A DNA stretch of 64,000 nt from contig NZ_CAKAPD010000006.1 in NCBI RefSeq assembly GCF_916715725.1, positions 1-64,000 on the forward strand. Direction: 5' to 3'. The stretch comes from an uncultured Rothia sp. GTDB lineage: Bacteria > Actinomycetota > Actinomycetes > Actinomycetales > Micrococcaceae. The stretch's first letter is position 1. The number at the start of each line of letters is the position of its first letter. Shown here piece by piece: positions 8,016 to 17,424 of this stretch. The notes below the pieces were generated by a model, which saw only the letters and a list, made by a program, of their open reading frames with translations, had not been told where the DNA came from and did no database searches. A program made the translations under genes and the position numbers.

Positions 8016-8828
8016 CTAGCCGATGGAACGAGTCAGGTCGGACATGCGGGTCTCGACGGTACCGTCGATCACCTCGTCGCCCACCTGAACACGCAGACCG
8101 CCCAGAACGGCGGGGTCCACCGAAACGTCGAGCTTCAGCTCACGGCCGTACACGGCGTTGAGCGCGCGACCGAGACGTTCAAGCTGTGCCTGCGACAGCG
8201 CAATCGCGCTAGTTACTCGCGCAATGTAACGGTTCTGTCGCGTGACGATGATTTCTGCGAACTCATCGGCTACCCGTGCAGCGTGACGGCCGCGGGGGTT
8301 GGAGCCAACTCGTTCGAGCAGAAGCACACCTTCGGCGGTGGTGGCGGGGCCACCGAGCGCCACGGCGAGCTTCTTCTTTGCTTCTTTGCTTGCCTGATGG
8401 TCGGACAGCGCTTCCTGCGCCTGAGCGTTGGAATCAACGGTACGCACAAAGGTGAGTAGTTCGTTGAGCACCTCGTCCAGGGCATCCACGCCACCGCGAG
8501 ACTGAGCCGATGCGGTCACGGCGAGCACTGCTGCACGCTCCAGGGCGTTCGCCAGATCTGCATCATCAGACCAGCGCTGAGCCACCGCATTGGTGAGCAC
8601 AGCCATAGCCTGCGAAGAGATCTTACCGTCGAAGACGGTGTTAGCGATACCCTGACGTGCTGCTGCATCACGCGAAGAATCGGTGACAGCACGGCGCAGG
8701 GTGCCGTTGTGGTCGAGAACATCAACCACAGCGAAAAGCTCGCTCGCCAGGTTCAGGGGCTGCAGGGAAGCGTGAGCTTCCAGCACCTCTTCCACCTTGC
8801 TCAGTGATTCAGTAGATACTCCTGCCAT
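8016..8828 (-). CDS. atpH: ATP synthase F1 delta subunit
   Basis: A 270-residue delta subunit that ties the peripheral stalk (b subunit) to the top of F1. The C-terminal region has the conserved VTSAIALSQAQLERL and LDVSVDPAVLGGLRVQVGDEVIDGT-type segments typical of OSCP/delta. It is longer than the roughly 177 residues of E. coli, matching actinobacterial delta proteins, but is not fused to a b-subunit as in mycobacteria. Its ATG shares one base with the atpF stop codon (TAATG), indicating translational coupling. Confidence 0.95.
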   Translation of the reverse strand: MAGVSTESLSKVEEVLEAHASLQPLNLASELFAVVDVLDHNGTLRRAVTDSSRDAAARQGIANTVFDGKISSQAMAVLTNAVAQRWSDDADLANALERAAVLAVTASAQSRGGVDALDEVLNELLTFVRTVDSNAQAQEALSDHQASKEAKKKLAVALGGPATTAEGVLLLERVGSNPRGRHAARVADEFAEIIVTRQNRYIARVTSAIALSQAQLERLGRALNAVYGRELKLDVSVDPAVLGGLRVQVGDEVIDGTVETRMSDLTRSIG

Positions 8829-9385
8829 TACCGAGCCGCACCTGCGTTCTGCTTCTCGGTTTCAAGGTCAGCAAGAAAACGATCTACCACACGGGCCGAT
8901 CGCTCATCATCGTTGAGGGCTTCGCCCACAATCTTGCCGGCAAGGGTCGTAGCAAGAGTGCCAACCTCGGAACGGAGGGACACTGCTGCTGCCGCACGCT
9001 CTGCCTCGATAGCCTTTGCTGCATTATCGCTAATGCGCTGAGCCTCAGCGGTTGCACGCTCGCGAGCATCGGCAATGATTGCCTCGCCCTCTGCGCGTGC
9101 CTCTTCACGAATCTTCTGAGCCTCCAGTCGAGCGCTTTCGAGCTGCTGGGTGTACTCATCGCGAGCCGCTGCAGCCTCTGCCTGTGCCTTCTCGGCCTTG
9201 GCAAGGCCACCTTCGATTGCTTCCTTACGGTCCTGGTAGATCTTCTCGAACGCCGGGACAACGTACTTAGCAACGATGTAGTAGAGGATCAGGAATCCGA
9301 TGAGGGTAATGACAATTTCCCCGACGTCGGGAATCAGGGGGTTCGAAGTTGCCTCCGCTCCCCCGTCGCTTGCCAGATAAATCAT
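8828..9385 (-). CDS. atpF: ATP synthase F0 b subunit
   Basis: A 185-residue b subunit forming the peripheral stalk. A single N-terminal membrane helix (about residues 22-46, IVITLIGFLILYYIVAKYVV) is followed by a long charged, Ala/Glu-rich coiled coil (AKAEKAQAEAAAARDEY and onward). It overlaps atpH by one base. The short pre-membrane segment (MIYLASDGGAEATSNP) could be read as exported, as in other actinobacterial b subunits. Confidence 0.95.
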   Translation of the reverse strand: MIYLASDGGAEATSNPLIPDVGEIVITLIGFLILYYIVAKYVVPAFEKIYQDRKEAIEGGLAKAEKAQAEAAAARDEYTQQLESARLEAQKIREEARAEGEAIIADARERATAEAQRISDNAAKAIEAERAAAAVSLRSEVGTLATTLAGKIVGEALNDDERSARVVDRFLADLETEKQNAGAAR

Positions 9386-9436
9386 GGAGGGAATCCTGTT
9401 CTATGGGATGGGTCGTTTAGGATGTGGCAGAGCCGG

Positions 9437-9655
9437 TTACTTGATGAAGACGAGAACCAGGCCCAGAATTGCCAGTGCCTCGACCAGTGCGAAGCCCAGG
9501 AACAGCATGGGCTGCAGGGTCTTCTGGGACTCGGGCTGACGAGCAACGCTGGTCATGTATGCCGCGAAGATCAGACCCACGCCGATGCCGCCGCCAATAG
9601 CTGCCAGACCGTAGCCAACCGCAGTGATGGAACCAACCATTATTTTTCCTTTCAA
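9437..9655 (-). CDS. atpE: ATP synthase F0 c subunit
   Basis: A 72-residue proteolipid, the rotor-ring unit. Two membrane helices are visible: an N-terminal glycine-rich helix (AIGGGIGVGLIF) and a C-terminal helix with the ion-carrying Glu in FALVEALAILG. The polar loop carries the conserved RQPE segment. The residues around the Glu look like a proton-type rather than sodium-type site. GAAAGGAAAAATA before the ATG is a good ribosome-binding site, and two mRNA hairpins lie just upstream. Confidence 0.97.
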   Translation of the reverse strand: MKGKIMVGSITAVGYGLAAIGGGIGVGLIFAAYMTSVARQPESQKTLQPMLFLGFALVEALAILGLVLVFIK

Positions 9656-9660
9656 CAGTG

Positions 9661-9731
9661 TTCGACCGGGAACATACCCGGACCGAACAGAGTTTGATTT
9701 GAGTTAATAGCCCGCACAGTGAACGTGTGGG
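9661..9731 (-). other. two hairpins in the atpB-atpE gap
   Basis: A near-perfect stem TTCGACCGGG / CCCGGACCGAA (9661-9687) stands directly before the atpE ribosome-binding site, and CCCGCAC / GTGTGGG (9711-9731, one G-U) lies upstream of it. AtpE is needed in many copies per complex, so processing, protection or translational enhancement is possible; this is inference. Confidence 0.45.
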
Positions 9732-9783
9732 TTGCTTTATTCACGCCCAATGACGAACGCGAAAACCTAAAAAACTAGAGAGT

Positions 9784-10608
9784 TTAGTGTCCCTCGGAAA
9801 CCGAGCCCTGCAGGTACACAGCCAGCAGCAGAGCGAACACATAAGCCTGGATGCACTGAATCATGAATTCCAGGAAGTACAGGAACATGCCCAGAGCACC
9901 GGGAGCAATAGCAGCCAGGTAGCCGATGCCGCCCAGAGTCTCAACCATGTAGGTCACCATGCTGGATGCAACCATCAGCGCCAGGTGACCACCGAACATG
10001 GTCGCGAAGAGACGCAGTGCGTGAGTTGCGGGACGAATCAGCAGGTTCGAGAAGAACTCGATCGGAATCAGGATGGGGTAAATCCACACCGGCAGACCCG
10101 AAGGCATGGTGATGTCCTTGAAGAAGCCGCCCAGGCCCTTGCGCTTGATACCAACACCAACCCAGGTCAGGTATGCAACGCCAGCCAGTGCGTAGGCGCT
10201 ACCGGGGTGGGAGAAGGAAGGCAGCTGAACGAACGGAATCGAACCGAAGAGGTTGTTCACCAGAACGAAGAAGAAAGAGGCGAACAGAATCGGCACGAAA
10301 GGCTTGTAGTGCTGAACGCCCAGGGTTTCCTTACCGAGGGAGTTACGAGCAAACATGTAGCCGGATTCAGCAATGAACTGAGTCTTGCCGGGAACCATGG
10401 CACGCTTACGTGCTGCGGTGAGGAAGAAGACCGCAATAATCACCACGGACAGCAGAATCAGTACGTTCTGCTTACCGAAAGCGAAATCACCAATGGTGAA
10501 GAAGGGGGGCAGATGCATGTCTTCAGGGGTCGGCGGCACATAGGCTTCCGCGAGGATCAACCCGTTCTCGATCAAAGCAAGTCCTTTCTTGCTACTAGTG
10601 GCTATCAA
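9784..10608 (-). CDS. atpB: ATP synthase F0 a subunit
   Basis: A 274-residue, very hydrophobic a subunit forming the stator half-channels. About five or six membrane helices are visible. The segment RPATHALRLFATMFGGHL contains the essential Arg of the family (in LRLF). The last helices (YFLEFMIQCIQAYVFALLLAVYL) match the conserved C-terminal signature. It is the first core atp gene, preceded by two small membrane proteins. Confidence 0.95.
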   Translation of the reverse strand: MIATSSKKGLALIENGLILAEAYVPPTPEDMHLPPFFTIGDFAFGKQNVLILLSVVIIAVFFLTAARKRAMVPGKTQFIAESGYMFARNSLGKETLGVQHYKPFVPILFASFFFVLVNNLFGSIPFVQLPSFSHPGSAYALAGVAYLTWVGVGIKRKGLGGFFKDITMPSGLPVWIYPILIPIEFFSNLLIRPATHALRLFATMFGGHLALMVASSMVTYMVETLGGIGYLAAIAPGALGMFLYFLEFMIQCIQAYVFALLLAVYLQGSVSEGH

Positions 10609-10687
10609 GAGCCCATGTCTGCCTATAAACGACTGACATGCTAACTACATGGATGAATGTGTGACCTAGCGGTCCGCGTTCAATGAC

Positions 10688-10948
10688 CTAACGGTCTTTA
10701 TTCTGCCTGGTCATGTGGGTAAAGACGAGGGTCAAACCTCCAACAGCGCCAATCAAGACGCCAACCCACACCAGCCAGGTGGTGGAGAAGACCAGGTCAC
10801 CGAGGTAACCGATGCCTCCCCACACCGCTACACCGATAATCAGGTAGAGAATCGACATGACTGCGCCGGAGAGACCTCCGTCAGATACCAATTCTCCGGT
10901 GGTGCGGAGCTTTTTATCTCCGTCCCACCACTTCTTCTCTTCGGCCAA
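10688..10948 (-). CDS. AtpZ/AtpI-like small membrane protein
   Basis: An 86-residue protein with a charged, Trp-containing start (MAEEKKWWDGDKK) and two membrane helices (about 28-50 and 55-76). Position directly before atpB and the two-helix architecture match AtpI/AtpZ-type proteins associated with c-ring assembly or ion supply to the ATP synthase. Function is inferred from position and topology only. Confidence 0.6.
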   Translation of the reverse strand: MAEEKKWWDGDKKLRTTGELVSDGGLSGAVMSILYLIIGVAVWGGIGYLGDLVFSTTWLVWVGVLIGAVGGLTLVFTHMTRQNKDR

Positions 10949-10976
10949 ACGTTTTTCCTTTCAAACACCAATCGTG

Positions 10977-11549
10977 TTACCGACCATGGTCTTCCGAGTC
11001 GGTGTCGAAGTACAAAATTCTCAGTCGTGCGATGCTGACTGTTTCAATAACAATCCACAGAATCACGCCGGTACATGCGCCTGCGAGAGTCCAACCGTGC
11101 CTCAGATTCTCGGGGAATGGCACAAACATCAATACCAGACCGAGCAGAGCGATCTTCACGAGGTAGCTCACCACCAGCGATTTGGGTACACCCCAGTCGA
11201 AAATGGGAGCAACCAACATAACTAATACGCCCAGAGTGAAGCATATATAGATTATCAGAAAGCCCAATGTTATTCCTAGCGCGCCCACGGGGCCCGCAAA
11301 CAGGTACGCACTCATCATACCGCCCAACCAAGCCAGCAGAGAGTAAGCCGATACTCTGTAGAACAAAAATTTCCAGGAAAGCTCTTGACTCTCGAAAGAA
11401 GAGGCCTTCAAACCTGCTTGAGCACGCTCTCGGCGGCGTTTCTGCTGCTTCTTGCGCTCTGCCGGCGGATACCACAGAACGTCCACCACGCGCCTCCAGA
11501 GAGGCTCTGCAGGAGCCTCAGCCGAAGGTTTAGAGTGTTCAGAAACCAT
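10977..11549 (-). CDS. conserved membrane protein upstream of atpB (Rv1303-like)
   Basis: A 190-residue protein with a cytosolic basic N-terminus (KKQQKRRRERAQAG) and about four membrane helices from residue 60 to 165. Its start overlaps the wecA-like stop by one base (TAATG). The equivalent position in Mycobacterium tuberculosis, between rfe/wecA and atpB, is occupied by Rv1303, an AtpI-like protein. A role in ATP synthase assembly is likely but not demonstrated by the sequence. Confidence 0.6.
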   Translation of the reverse strand: MVSEHSKPSAEAPAEPLWRRVVDVLWYPPAERKKQQKRRRERAQAGLKASSFESQELSWKFLFYRVSAYSLLAWLGGMMSAYLFAGPVGALGITLGFLIIYICFTLGVLVMLVAPIFDWGVPKSLVVSYLVKIALLGLVLMFVPFPENLRHGWTLAGACTGVILWIVIETVSIARLRILYFDTDSEDHGR

Positions 11550-12835
11550 TAGTGTTTCTCCCCACGATTCTGATTAGGCTGCATCGAAGAAGAGGAAGCA
11601 GAAGAAAGCTGACCCGCACGATCCTTCACCGAATCCGGCATAATCGGCTCCGGATGCAGCGAGGTCGGCTCAACATTCTCAGGAGTCGCAGGAATGCCAG
11701 TTGCCGAGGTCAAAGAGCCGGTAGCAGGCTCCGCAGTTGCCGACTTCGCCTTCGACGCCGAACCCTTCAAATCCGCTGCAAAACGCTTCGACAGGTCAAT
11801 CGTAGAAGTAGGAGCCTCACCGCCAAAGAGCTGCGGCATACGCAGATACACCACCAGCACGGCAAGAGCCACAAGCACCACACCCACGGTCGCCACCACA
11901 GATCCCGCAGCATACAGATCAGATGCAAACGCCAACAGCACCCACACCAGAATGGTCGTACCGGTCACCACGGCGGTCGAACCAAGGTGACTGAAACCAA
12001 CATCCGTCAGACGCTGATACGTGTGAGTACGGTGCGGCTTGTACCACTGCTCCCCCGCCATAAAACGACGGAACAGAGTCGTACCCGCGTCCGCCAGATA
12101 AGTCATCAGCGGAGCAAAAGCCAACAGGAACGGAACATCCGCAAACCAGGCACCCACAGCCAACGTGCCCAGCGCCGCGCCCAAAACATAAGAACCCGCA
12201 TCGCCCAAAAACACGTTCTTACCCGGGCGCACATTCCACGGCAAGAAGGCCGCAAAAGCACCGGCAACCGCCACACCAGCCAACGCCAGCCACGGCAGGT
12301 TCACCATCCAACCGGTCAGCGCATACGCCAAACCAGCCACCAGACCGTGAGCACCAGAAATACCGTTAATACCGTCCATAAAGTTCGCCACGTTAATGTA
12401 GCCGGCAATAAAAATCGCGCCAAGAATCAGTAGCAGAATATTCGTGCCCTGCACCGTCGCAAAGCTCACGCTCACCAGCACACCAATCACCAGCTGCAGG
12501 CCCGCACGACGCACAATGCTCACGCCGCGGATATCCTCAAGCCAGCCCAGGGCAAGAGCACACAGAATCGCTGCGGTAATCGTCACCGCCAGCTGCAACG
12601 ACTCAGCAGAACGGTACGTCCAGCCGAACAGAGTAGCCGCAACAAACGCTACAAAGGTCGCAGCCGCAGTCGCCAAACCCATACCGCGGTACGTCGGAGC
12701 AGTATGCGAAGAACGCTCATTAGGAACATCCACCATGTTGTAGCGGTGCAAAATCGGGCGCACCGCAAACGGCAAAAGGGCACCCAAAACAAAAGCAAGA
12801 GCAAAAATGCTCAACAGCTCAGAAAAGGAGGTCAT
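11549..12835 (-). CDS. wecA: polyprenyl-phosphate GlcNAc-1-phosphate transferase (WecA/TagO family)
   Basis: About 428 residues with some ten membrane helices. It belongs to the MraY/WecA family, which moves a HexNAc-1-phosphate from a UDP-sugar to decaprenyl/undecaprenyl phosphate and so starts arabinogalactan-linker, teichoic-acid or capsule synthesis. Family signatures seen: VDVPNERSSHTAPTYRG near the N-terminus, NFMDGINGISG in the middle, FLGDAGSYVLGA and a KPHRTHTYQRL loop. The C-terminal 90 residues are a hydrophilic tail. I chose ATG 12835 because TTGGAGCTGGT precedes it; an in-frame codon at 12874 would add 13 unlikely residues. It is translationally coupled to the next gene. Confidence 0.88.
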   Translation of the reverse strand: MTSFSELLSIFALAFVLGALLPFAVRPILHRYNMVDVPNERSSHTAPTYRGMGLATAAATFVAFVAATLFGWTYRSAESLQLAVTITAAILCALALGWLEDIRGVSIVRRAGLQLVIGVLVSVSFATVQGTNILLLILGAIFIAGYINVANFMDGINGISGAHGLVAGLAYALTGWMVNLPWLALAGVAVAGAFAAFLPWNVRPGKNVFLGDAGSYVLGAALGTLAVGAWFADVPFLLAFAPLMTYLADAGTTLFRRFMAGEQWYKPHRTHTYQRLTDVGFSHLGSTAVVTGTTILVWVLLAFASDLYAAGSVVATVGVVLVALAVLVVYLRMPQLFGGEAPTSTIDLSKRFAADLKGSASKAKSATAEPATGSLTSATGIPATPENVEPTSLHPEPIMPDSVKDRAGQLSSASSSSMQPNQNRGEKH

Positions 12836-12927
12836 ACCAGCTCCAAGGCATTGGCGCCGCTCCCCTGGACGCAAGCTCCAGAATCGCAGCTAAGGGACGA
12901 TGTGTGCGTAGTGTGTGTTTACTTCGT

Positions 12928-12935
12928 ATTCTATA
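12928..12935 (-). promoter_or_regulatory. possible -10 element before the wecA-atp transcription unit
   Basis: Read on the minus strand, TATAGAAT lies in the only AT-rich part of the gap, between the terminator at 13011 and the wecA-like start. No clear -35 hexamer could be assigned, so this is tentative. Confidence 0.22.
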
Positions 12936-13008
12936 GAACTATTCACCGACGCAGGGCTAACCTTCACAGATTCCAGTACCGCACACAGAATCTAGTGCCG
13001 TGCAAAGA

Positions 13009-13057
13009 GAAAAACACCGGATACCGCACCCGCCACGCAAGTGCAGCATCCGGTGTT
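13009..13057 (-). terminator. Rho-independent terminator of the polysaccharide operon
   Basis: AACACCGGAT (13013-13022) pairs with ATCCGGTGTT (13048-13057). On the minus strand the stem is followed by TTTTCTCTTT. It lies just after the CapD-type gene and separates it from the wecA-atp unit. Confidence 0.75.
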
Positions 13058-13069
13058 ATTCCATAAAGA

Positions 13070-15028
13070 TTAGAACGTCTGTGCATCCGCCAAAGTACGC
13101 GGATCAGGGGCACGCTCCAGGCCATGACGCTCATAGCCACTGTGCTCCCGATAGTTCTGAATCCACCGCTCATAATCGAGCTCATCAGGGTCAAGTGCCG
13201 GGGCACTCGACCGGGAAATATACCGGTTCTCCTCGCTCGGCACCAGCTTCTCGGTACCGCCGAAGAGAGTCTCATCCAGCTTCTCACCCTTGCGAAGACC
13301 AATCTCCTTGATCTCCACGTCATACCGCTCATACGCCTGGCGCATCGCCTTCGCAACGTCCAGGATCTTGACCGGCTGACCCATATCCAGCACCATGACC
13401 TCACCCGGGCGACCAATCGCACCGGCAAGCATCACCAGCAGGCAGGCATCGGTAATCAGCATGAAGTAACGGGTCGCACGCTTATCCGTCAGGGTAATCG
13501 GACCACCCGAAAGGATCTGCTTCGTAAAGAGTGGCTTAATCGAACCGCGCGAACCAAAGACGTTACCGAAACGAACCGATACGTAGGTGTTGCCGGTCTT
13601 CTCGCCAAAGTACGCGGTCAGACGCTCCGCCACACGCTTGGACTGGCCCAGCGCAGTCTTCGGATCTGCAGCCTTATCGGTCGAAACGTTCACGAACGTC
13701 TTCACGCCCACCGCCTCCGCGGCACGCAGCACGTTCAGAGTGCCCAAGGAGTTCGTCTTCCACGCCTCCTGCGGGTACGCCTCCAGCGCCGACACATGCT
13801 TCAAAGCTGCGGCGTGGAACACCACCTCGGGGCGACGGTCACGGAAAATCTCCAGCAGGTTATCGCCCTCACGAATATCAGCCAGAATAATGCGGTCATC
13901 ATCCAGGCTCGACTCGTGAGTAATCGAAACCTTCGTCTCCATCAACAGAGTCTCATCATGATCAAGCATCATGAGGGTCTCCGGCTCAAACTCGCTAATC
14001 TGACGGCACAGCTCAGAACCAATCGAACCACCCGCACCCGTAACCAGCACGCGCTTACCGTGCAGGTACGAACGCAGAATATCGCGGTCAATATCGTAGT
14101 TAATCTCGCCACGAATCACGCGCATCAGGTCGTTATCGCTCGCGGTAATCAGACGCTCACCCATCAGTCGAGCGTTCGCACTACTAATACGCTGAACCTC
14201 AACCTTAAGCTTACGCATGCGGTTGCAGAAGGACTCGAAGTAATCCTCCGACATATCCGAAATCGTCACCAGAATCTTACGGGTACCCGACTCACGAATC
14301 ACCTGCTCCAGCTCGCGGTAAGTCGTAATCACCGAAATGCCGTGGAACTTCGTACCAGCCTTCAGCTGGTCATCATCGAAGACCGCAACCGGGCGAAGCT
14401 TCGCCTCCTCATCGTGCAGCATCGAATCCATGACCATGCCGCCGATAAAACCGGCACCGTACACAATCACCGGCTCACCGGTCAGCTCACGCACAGCACC
14501 GCGCTCAGTGTACACACGCTTCGCCATGCGAGCGCCCGCCATCATAATGAGGCTAAATGCCGCCGCAATCGCAGGCACGCTATGCGGAATATGCGGCAGC
14601 CCCAGTAGCTCATCCACAAAGGAGAAAGCAGTCAACGCCGCACCCGCGCTCAAAGCAGCCGCGCCGGCACGCCACGACTCGTCAAACGAACCGTACGAAT
14701 ACACGCCGTTATAAATCTTCACACCCGCCAGACCAATGACCAGGTGCAACACCACAGCCAACGTAGCGGTCATCGTCAACGACGCCGGGTGAATAATATC
14801 GAACACCGAACCGTTACTGAGCAGCACACTATAGCGGAGCATGTACGCGAACAAAACCGACAGAACCCAGGCACTCGAATCAATCAGCGCCTGCGCAATC
14901 AACCACCACGGCTTACGCTCATACAGGCGGTTCACCAGCATCGTGCCAGAGTCACCCTCCGTCACCATCGTGCCGCGCTGGGCCGCCTTCCGCATCACCA
15001 CATGAGCGTGAGGTTTCAACTGAGCCAC
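13070..15028 (-). CDS. membrane-bound nucleotide-sugar 4,6-dehydratase (CapD/WbpM/PglF type)
   Basis: A 652-residue protein. The N-terminus holds four membrane helices (about residues 35-160). A first Rossmann domain follows (YGAGFIGGMV at about 190), then the catalytic SDR domain with VTGAGGSIGSELCRQI at about 330. The active-site region reads STDKAADP...GQSKRVAERL; this family keeps the Lys but not the usual catalytic Tyr. Such enzymes convert UDP-GlcNAc to a 4-keto-6-deoxy sugar for glycans or capsule. The start is GTG overlapping the upstream gene stop (TAGTG). Confidence 0.85.
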   Translation of the reverse strand: MAQLKPHAHVVMRKAAQRGTMVTEGDSGTMLVNRLYERKPWWLIAQALIDSSAWVLSVLFAYMLRYSVLLSNGSVFDIIHPASLTMTATLAVVLHLVIGLAGVKIYNGVYSYGSFDESWRAGAAALSAGAALTAFSFVDELLGLPHIPHSVPAIAAAFSLIMMAGARMAKRVYTERGAVRELTGEPVIVYGAGFIGGMVMDSMLHDEEAKLRPVAVFDDDQLKAGTKFHGISVITTYRELEQVIRESGTRKILVTISDMSEDYFESFCNRMRKLKVEVQRISSANARLMGERLITASDNDLMRVIRGEINYDIDRDILRSYLHGKRVLVTGAGGSIGSELCRQISEFEPETLMMLDHDETLLMETKVSITHESSLDDDRIILADIREGDNLLEIFRDRRPEVVFHAAALKHVSALEAYPQEAWKTNSLGTLNVLRAAEAVGVKTFVNVSTDKAADPKTALGQSKRVAERLTAYFGEKTGNTYVSVRFGNVFGSRGSIKPLFTKQILSGGPITLTDKRATRYFMLITDACLLVMLAGAIGRPGEVMVLDMGQPVKILDVAKAMRQAYERYDVEIKEIGLRKGEKLDETLFGGTEKLVPSEENRYISRSSAPALDPDELDYERWIQNYREHSGYERHGLERAPDPRTLADAQTF

Positions 15029-16995
15029 TACATGCCTCCTTCAGATGCGGTACCAGAAGAACGAGAAGAAGCACGAGCCGTCAAAGACGACAACGCACGA
15101 AACGCCGAACGGCGCGCCTGCTCAGGAACAAAACGGTACACACTCCGCACCGCCATATTCTGAGCCCACTGAAGCTTAGAAATACCGTGACCGGTGTACA
15201 GTCGACGCTGAATCGCCACATCCTGCAACCAGGCGTCCACTCCCCCGCGCTTCGTGTACGCGCCCGCACCCACGCGGTAACGCACCAGAGCCTCCGGGAT
15301 ATTACCCAGACGGTAACCGGCATCGCGCAGACGCATCCACAGCCACCAATCCTCAGCGCCGGGCACGAACTCGTAACCGCCCAGCTGCTGCACGGCACTC
15401 TTCACGAACGCCACGGACGGGTGATAAATCGGGTTGCGCGAATCCATCGCGCTGAGCAAACGAGCAGAATCAACAATCGCCTCGCGAGTCGACTCCACCG
15501 CAGTATTGCTCTCATTCACCTCAAGCATGGCAGAGCCCAGCACCGTGTAGCCGCCCTGCACCAGGGCAGGAATCAGACGCGCAAAACGAGTCGGCTCAGA
15601 CAGATCATCAGAATCAGCACGAGCAACCAGCTCATACGAACACGCCTGCAGCCCGGCGTTCAGCGCCTCCGCCAAACCAACATTCTGAGCCAGCTCCACC
15701 ACCTGAATCGGCGGGCAATCCAGATTCTCGGCGCGCTGAACCCAGCGGTCCACCACGGCATCCAGCTCGGGGGTCAGCGGACCATCCTTCACCAAAACCA
15801 GCTCGGAAGGACGCACCGTCTGGTTCAGAAGATTCGACTCCAACGCCTGATCCAGATAGGCGGGGTTCTCCTTCGCGTACACGCTCATCAGCACCGAGAA
15901 ATCGGGTACAGAGCTCACGCAACCGCGCGCCTTCTCAGAGTCAGCGGGGCTTTCAGCGGATACCGGCACGCCGTAGCAGCCCGGGAAAGTCAGCGGGTAA
16001 ATACCCTCAAGCACCTGAGCATTCGGGCGAGGCGCGCGCAAACCATCACGCACACCATTCAGGAAATACCCCAGGTAGGTACGGCGGTCATCAGTACGCA
16101 GAACAGTAGAAATCCACAGGCGCGCCGACGAGCCACCATACAGCAACTTCTCCAGCGGGTTCAGGGTACGCGAACGGGTAAAGACCCACAGCTTATTACG
16201 CACATCGTTATAGAAACGCGGCCCCGGGTCAGCGTTCGTCGTGCCAAAAGTCTTCGTGTGGTGCTTAGCCACCGAAGAAGGCACCGCAATACCGTCACGG
16301 TGATGAATCAGACGAGTCGAAAACTCGAAGTCATCATTCCAAATGAAGAACTCAGCAATGGGCAGGCCGCCGTTGCGGCGAATAGCCTGCGCATCCATCA
16401 GAATCGACACGAACGAGGCGCTACGAATCGGACGGGCACCCACCGCCTGCGCACGAGCATGACGCTGCTCCCCCGCCGCAAACATCGTGCGCGGAGTGTT
16501 CATCGGGTGGTCCTCGCCATTCGTCCACACCACACGAGAGGCAACCACCGCGGGGCGCTGCGAAGGCACCGGCGAATAGTTCAGCCAGGCGGCAACCGCC
16601 TCCGACAGAGTGTTCTCGGTCGGCTCGGTGTCATCATCCATAACCCACACCAGGTCCGGGTTATGGCGCTCCAGGGCGCGGTCAATACCCACCGCAAAAC
16701 CGCCAGCGCCGCCCATATTACTCTCCAGGCGGATACAATCCACCGGCAGCTCATAGTCCAGGGCGCGCAGATACTCGGCTGTACCGTCCGTGGAGGCGTT
16801 ATCAACGATCACCACCGCCGCAGGCACACGCTCACCAGAAGCGATACCAGCGAGGGTCTTCGGCAGCAGGTCTTCACGGTTATAAGTCACCACCACGGCA
16901 ACCGTGCGGGGATACTCGTTCAAAGAATCGTGAGAAGAAGACTGTTCGGAAGAAGGCTGGGCAAAAGCGGTCACGTCGCTGTACTTTTCTGCCAT
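15028..16995 (-). CDS. tandem family 2 glycosyltransferase fusion
   Basis: A 655-residue protein containing two GT2 units. The first (about 30-330) has VVVTYNRED, VIVDNASTDGT, the GGAGGF motif and a DDD metal site at 120-122; it resembles GlfT1-type galactofuranosyl or rhamnosyl transferases. The second (about 365-620) begins FSVLMSVYAKENPAYL and has a LVKDGPLT strand and a RADSDDLSEP metal site. No membrane helices are evident, so it probably works on lipid-linked acceptors at the inner face. The order with the CapD-type gene suggests two consecutive sugar additions to one glycan. Acceptors and donors cannot be read. Confidence 0.8.
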   Translation of the reverse strand: MAEKYSDVTAFAQPSSEQSSSHDSLNEYPRTVAVVVTYNREDLLPKTLAGIASGERVPAAVVIVDNASTDGTAEYLRALDYELPVDCIRLESNMGGAGGFAVGIDRALERHNPDLVWVMDDDTEPTENTLSEAVAAWLNYSPVPSQRPAVVASRVVWTNGEDHPMNTPRTMFAAGEQRHARAQAVGARPIRSASFVSILMDAQAIRRNGGLPIAEFFIWNDDFEFSTRLIHHRDGIAVPSSVAKHHTKTFGTTNADPGPRFYNDVRNKLWVFTRSRTLNPLEKLLYGGSSARLWISTVLRTDDRRTYLGYFLNGVRDGLRAPRPNAQVLEGIYPLTFPGCYGVPVSAESPADSEKARGCVSSVPDFSVLMSVYAKENPAYLDQALESNLLNQTVRPSELVLVKDGPLTPELDAVVDRWVQRAENLDCPPIQVVELAQNVGLAEALNAGLQACSYELVARADSDDLSEPTRFARLIPALVQGGYTVLGSAMLEVNESNTAVESTREAIVDSARLLSAMDSRNPIYHPSVAFVKSAVQQLGGYEFVPGAEDWWLWMRLRDAGYRLGNIPEALVRYRVGAGAYTKRGGVDAWLQDVAIQRRLYTGHGISKLQWAQNMAVRSVYRFVPEQARRSAFRALSSLTARASSRSSGTASEGGM

Positions 16996-17424
16996 AAGTT
17001 CTCCCTCCGCGGCGCGATGCGCCTGAATCAGCCGGTACGCGATATACCCATACCGAACTGGGCGCTTGTGGTGTTTCTCGCGCCCGCGGCATTCAACCGT
17101 GTGGATATATCACTCAAAGAAAATATTCTACCTGCGGTCTCCACTAGAGAGTGAACCATCACCCCAAAAGACGCACTTTATGACAAATAAACAACCGAAT
17201 TCAGTTGATTTATCCGTATAGCGGACGTACCGGCACACCCAGTTTTGGGTATCCATCAAGCTACCAGCTTCACAGCCTGTGTTTACGCTGTGCACCCCGT
17301 GCGAAAAAACGACCAGAGACCGAATAAAACCCCACAAATTCCCCATAAACTGTTCAAATATGGGAAAGTTGAAATGACCCCATTTTTCCCCGCAACGTAC
17401 GCGGGCTCGTGAGAGGTAAAAGAG
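16996..17424. other. 429-bp divergent intergenic region
   Basis: The region separates the minus-strand glycosyltransferase from the plus-strand SDR gene and must hold both promoters. It is AT-richer than its flanks (17101-17220 and 17310-17390). A small hairpin ACCCA-GTTT-TGGGT lies at about 17238-17251. I could not fix -35/-10 pairs with confidence and see no gene. Confidence 0.5.
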
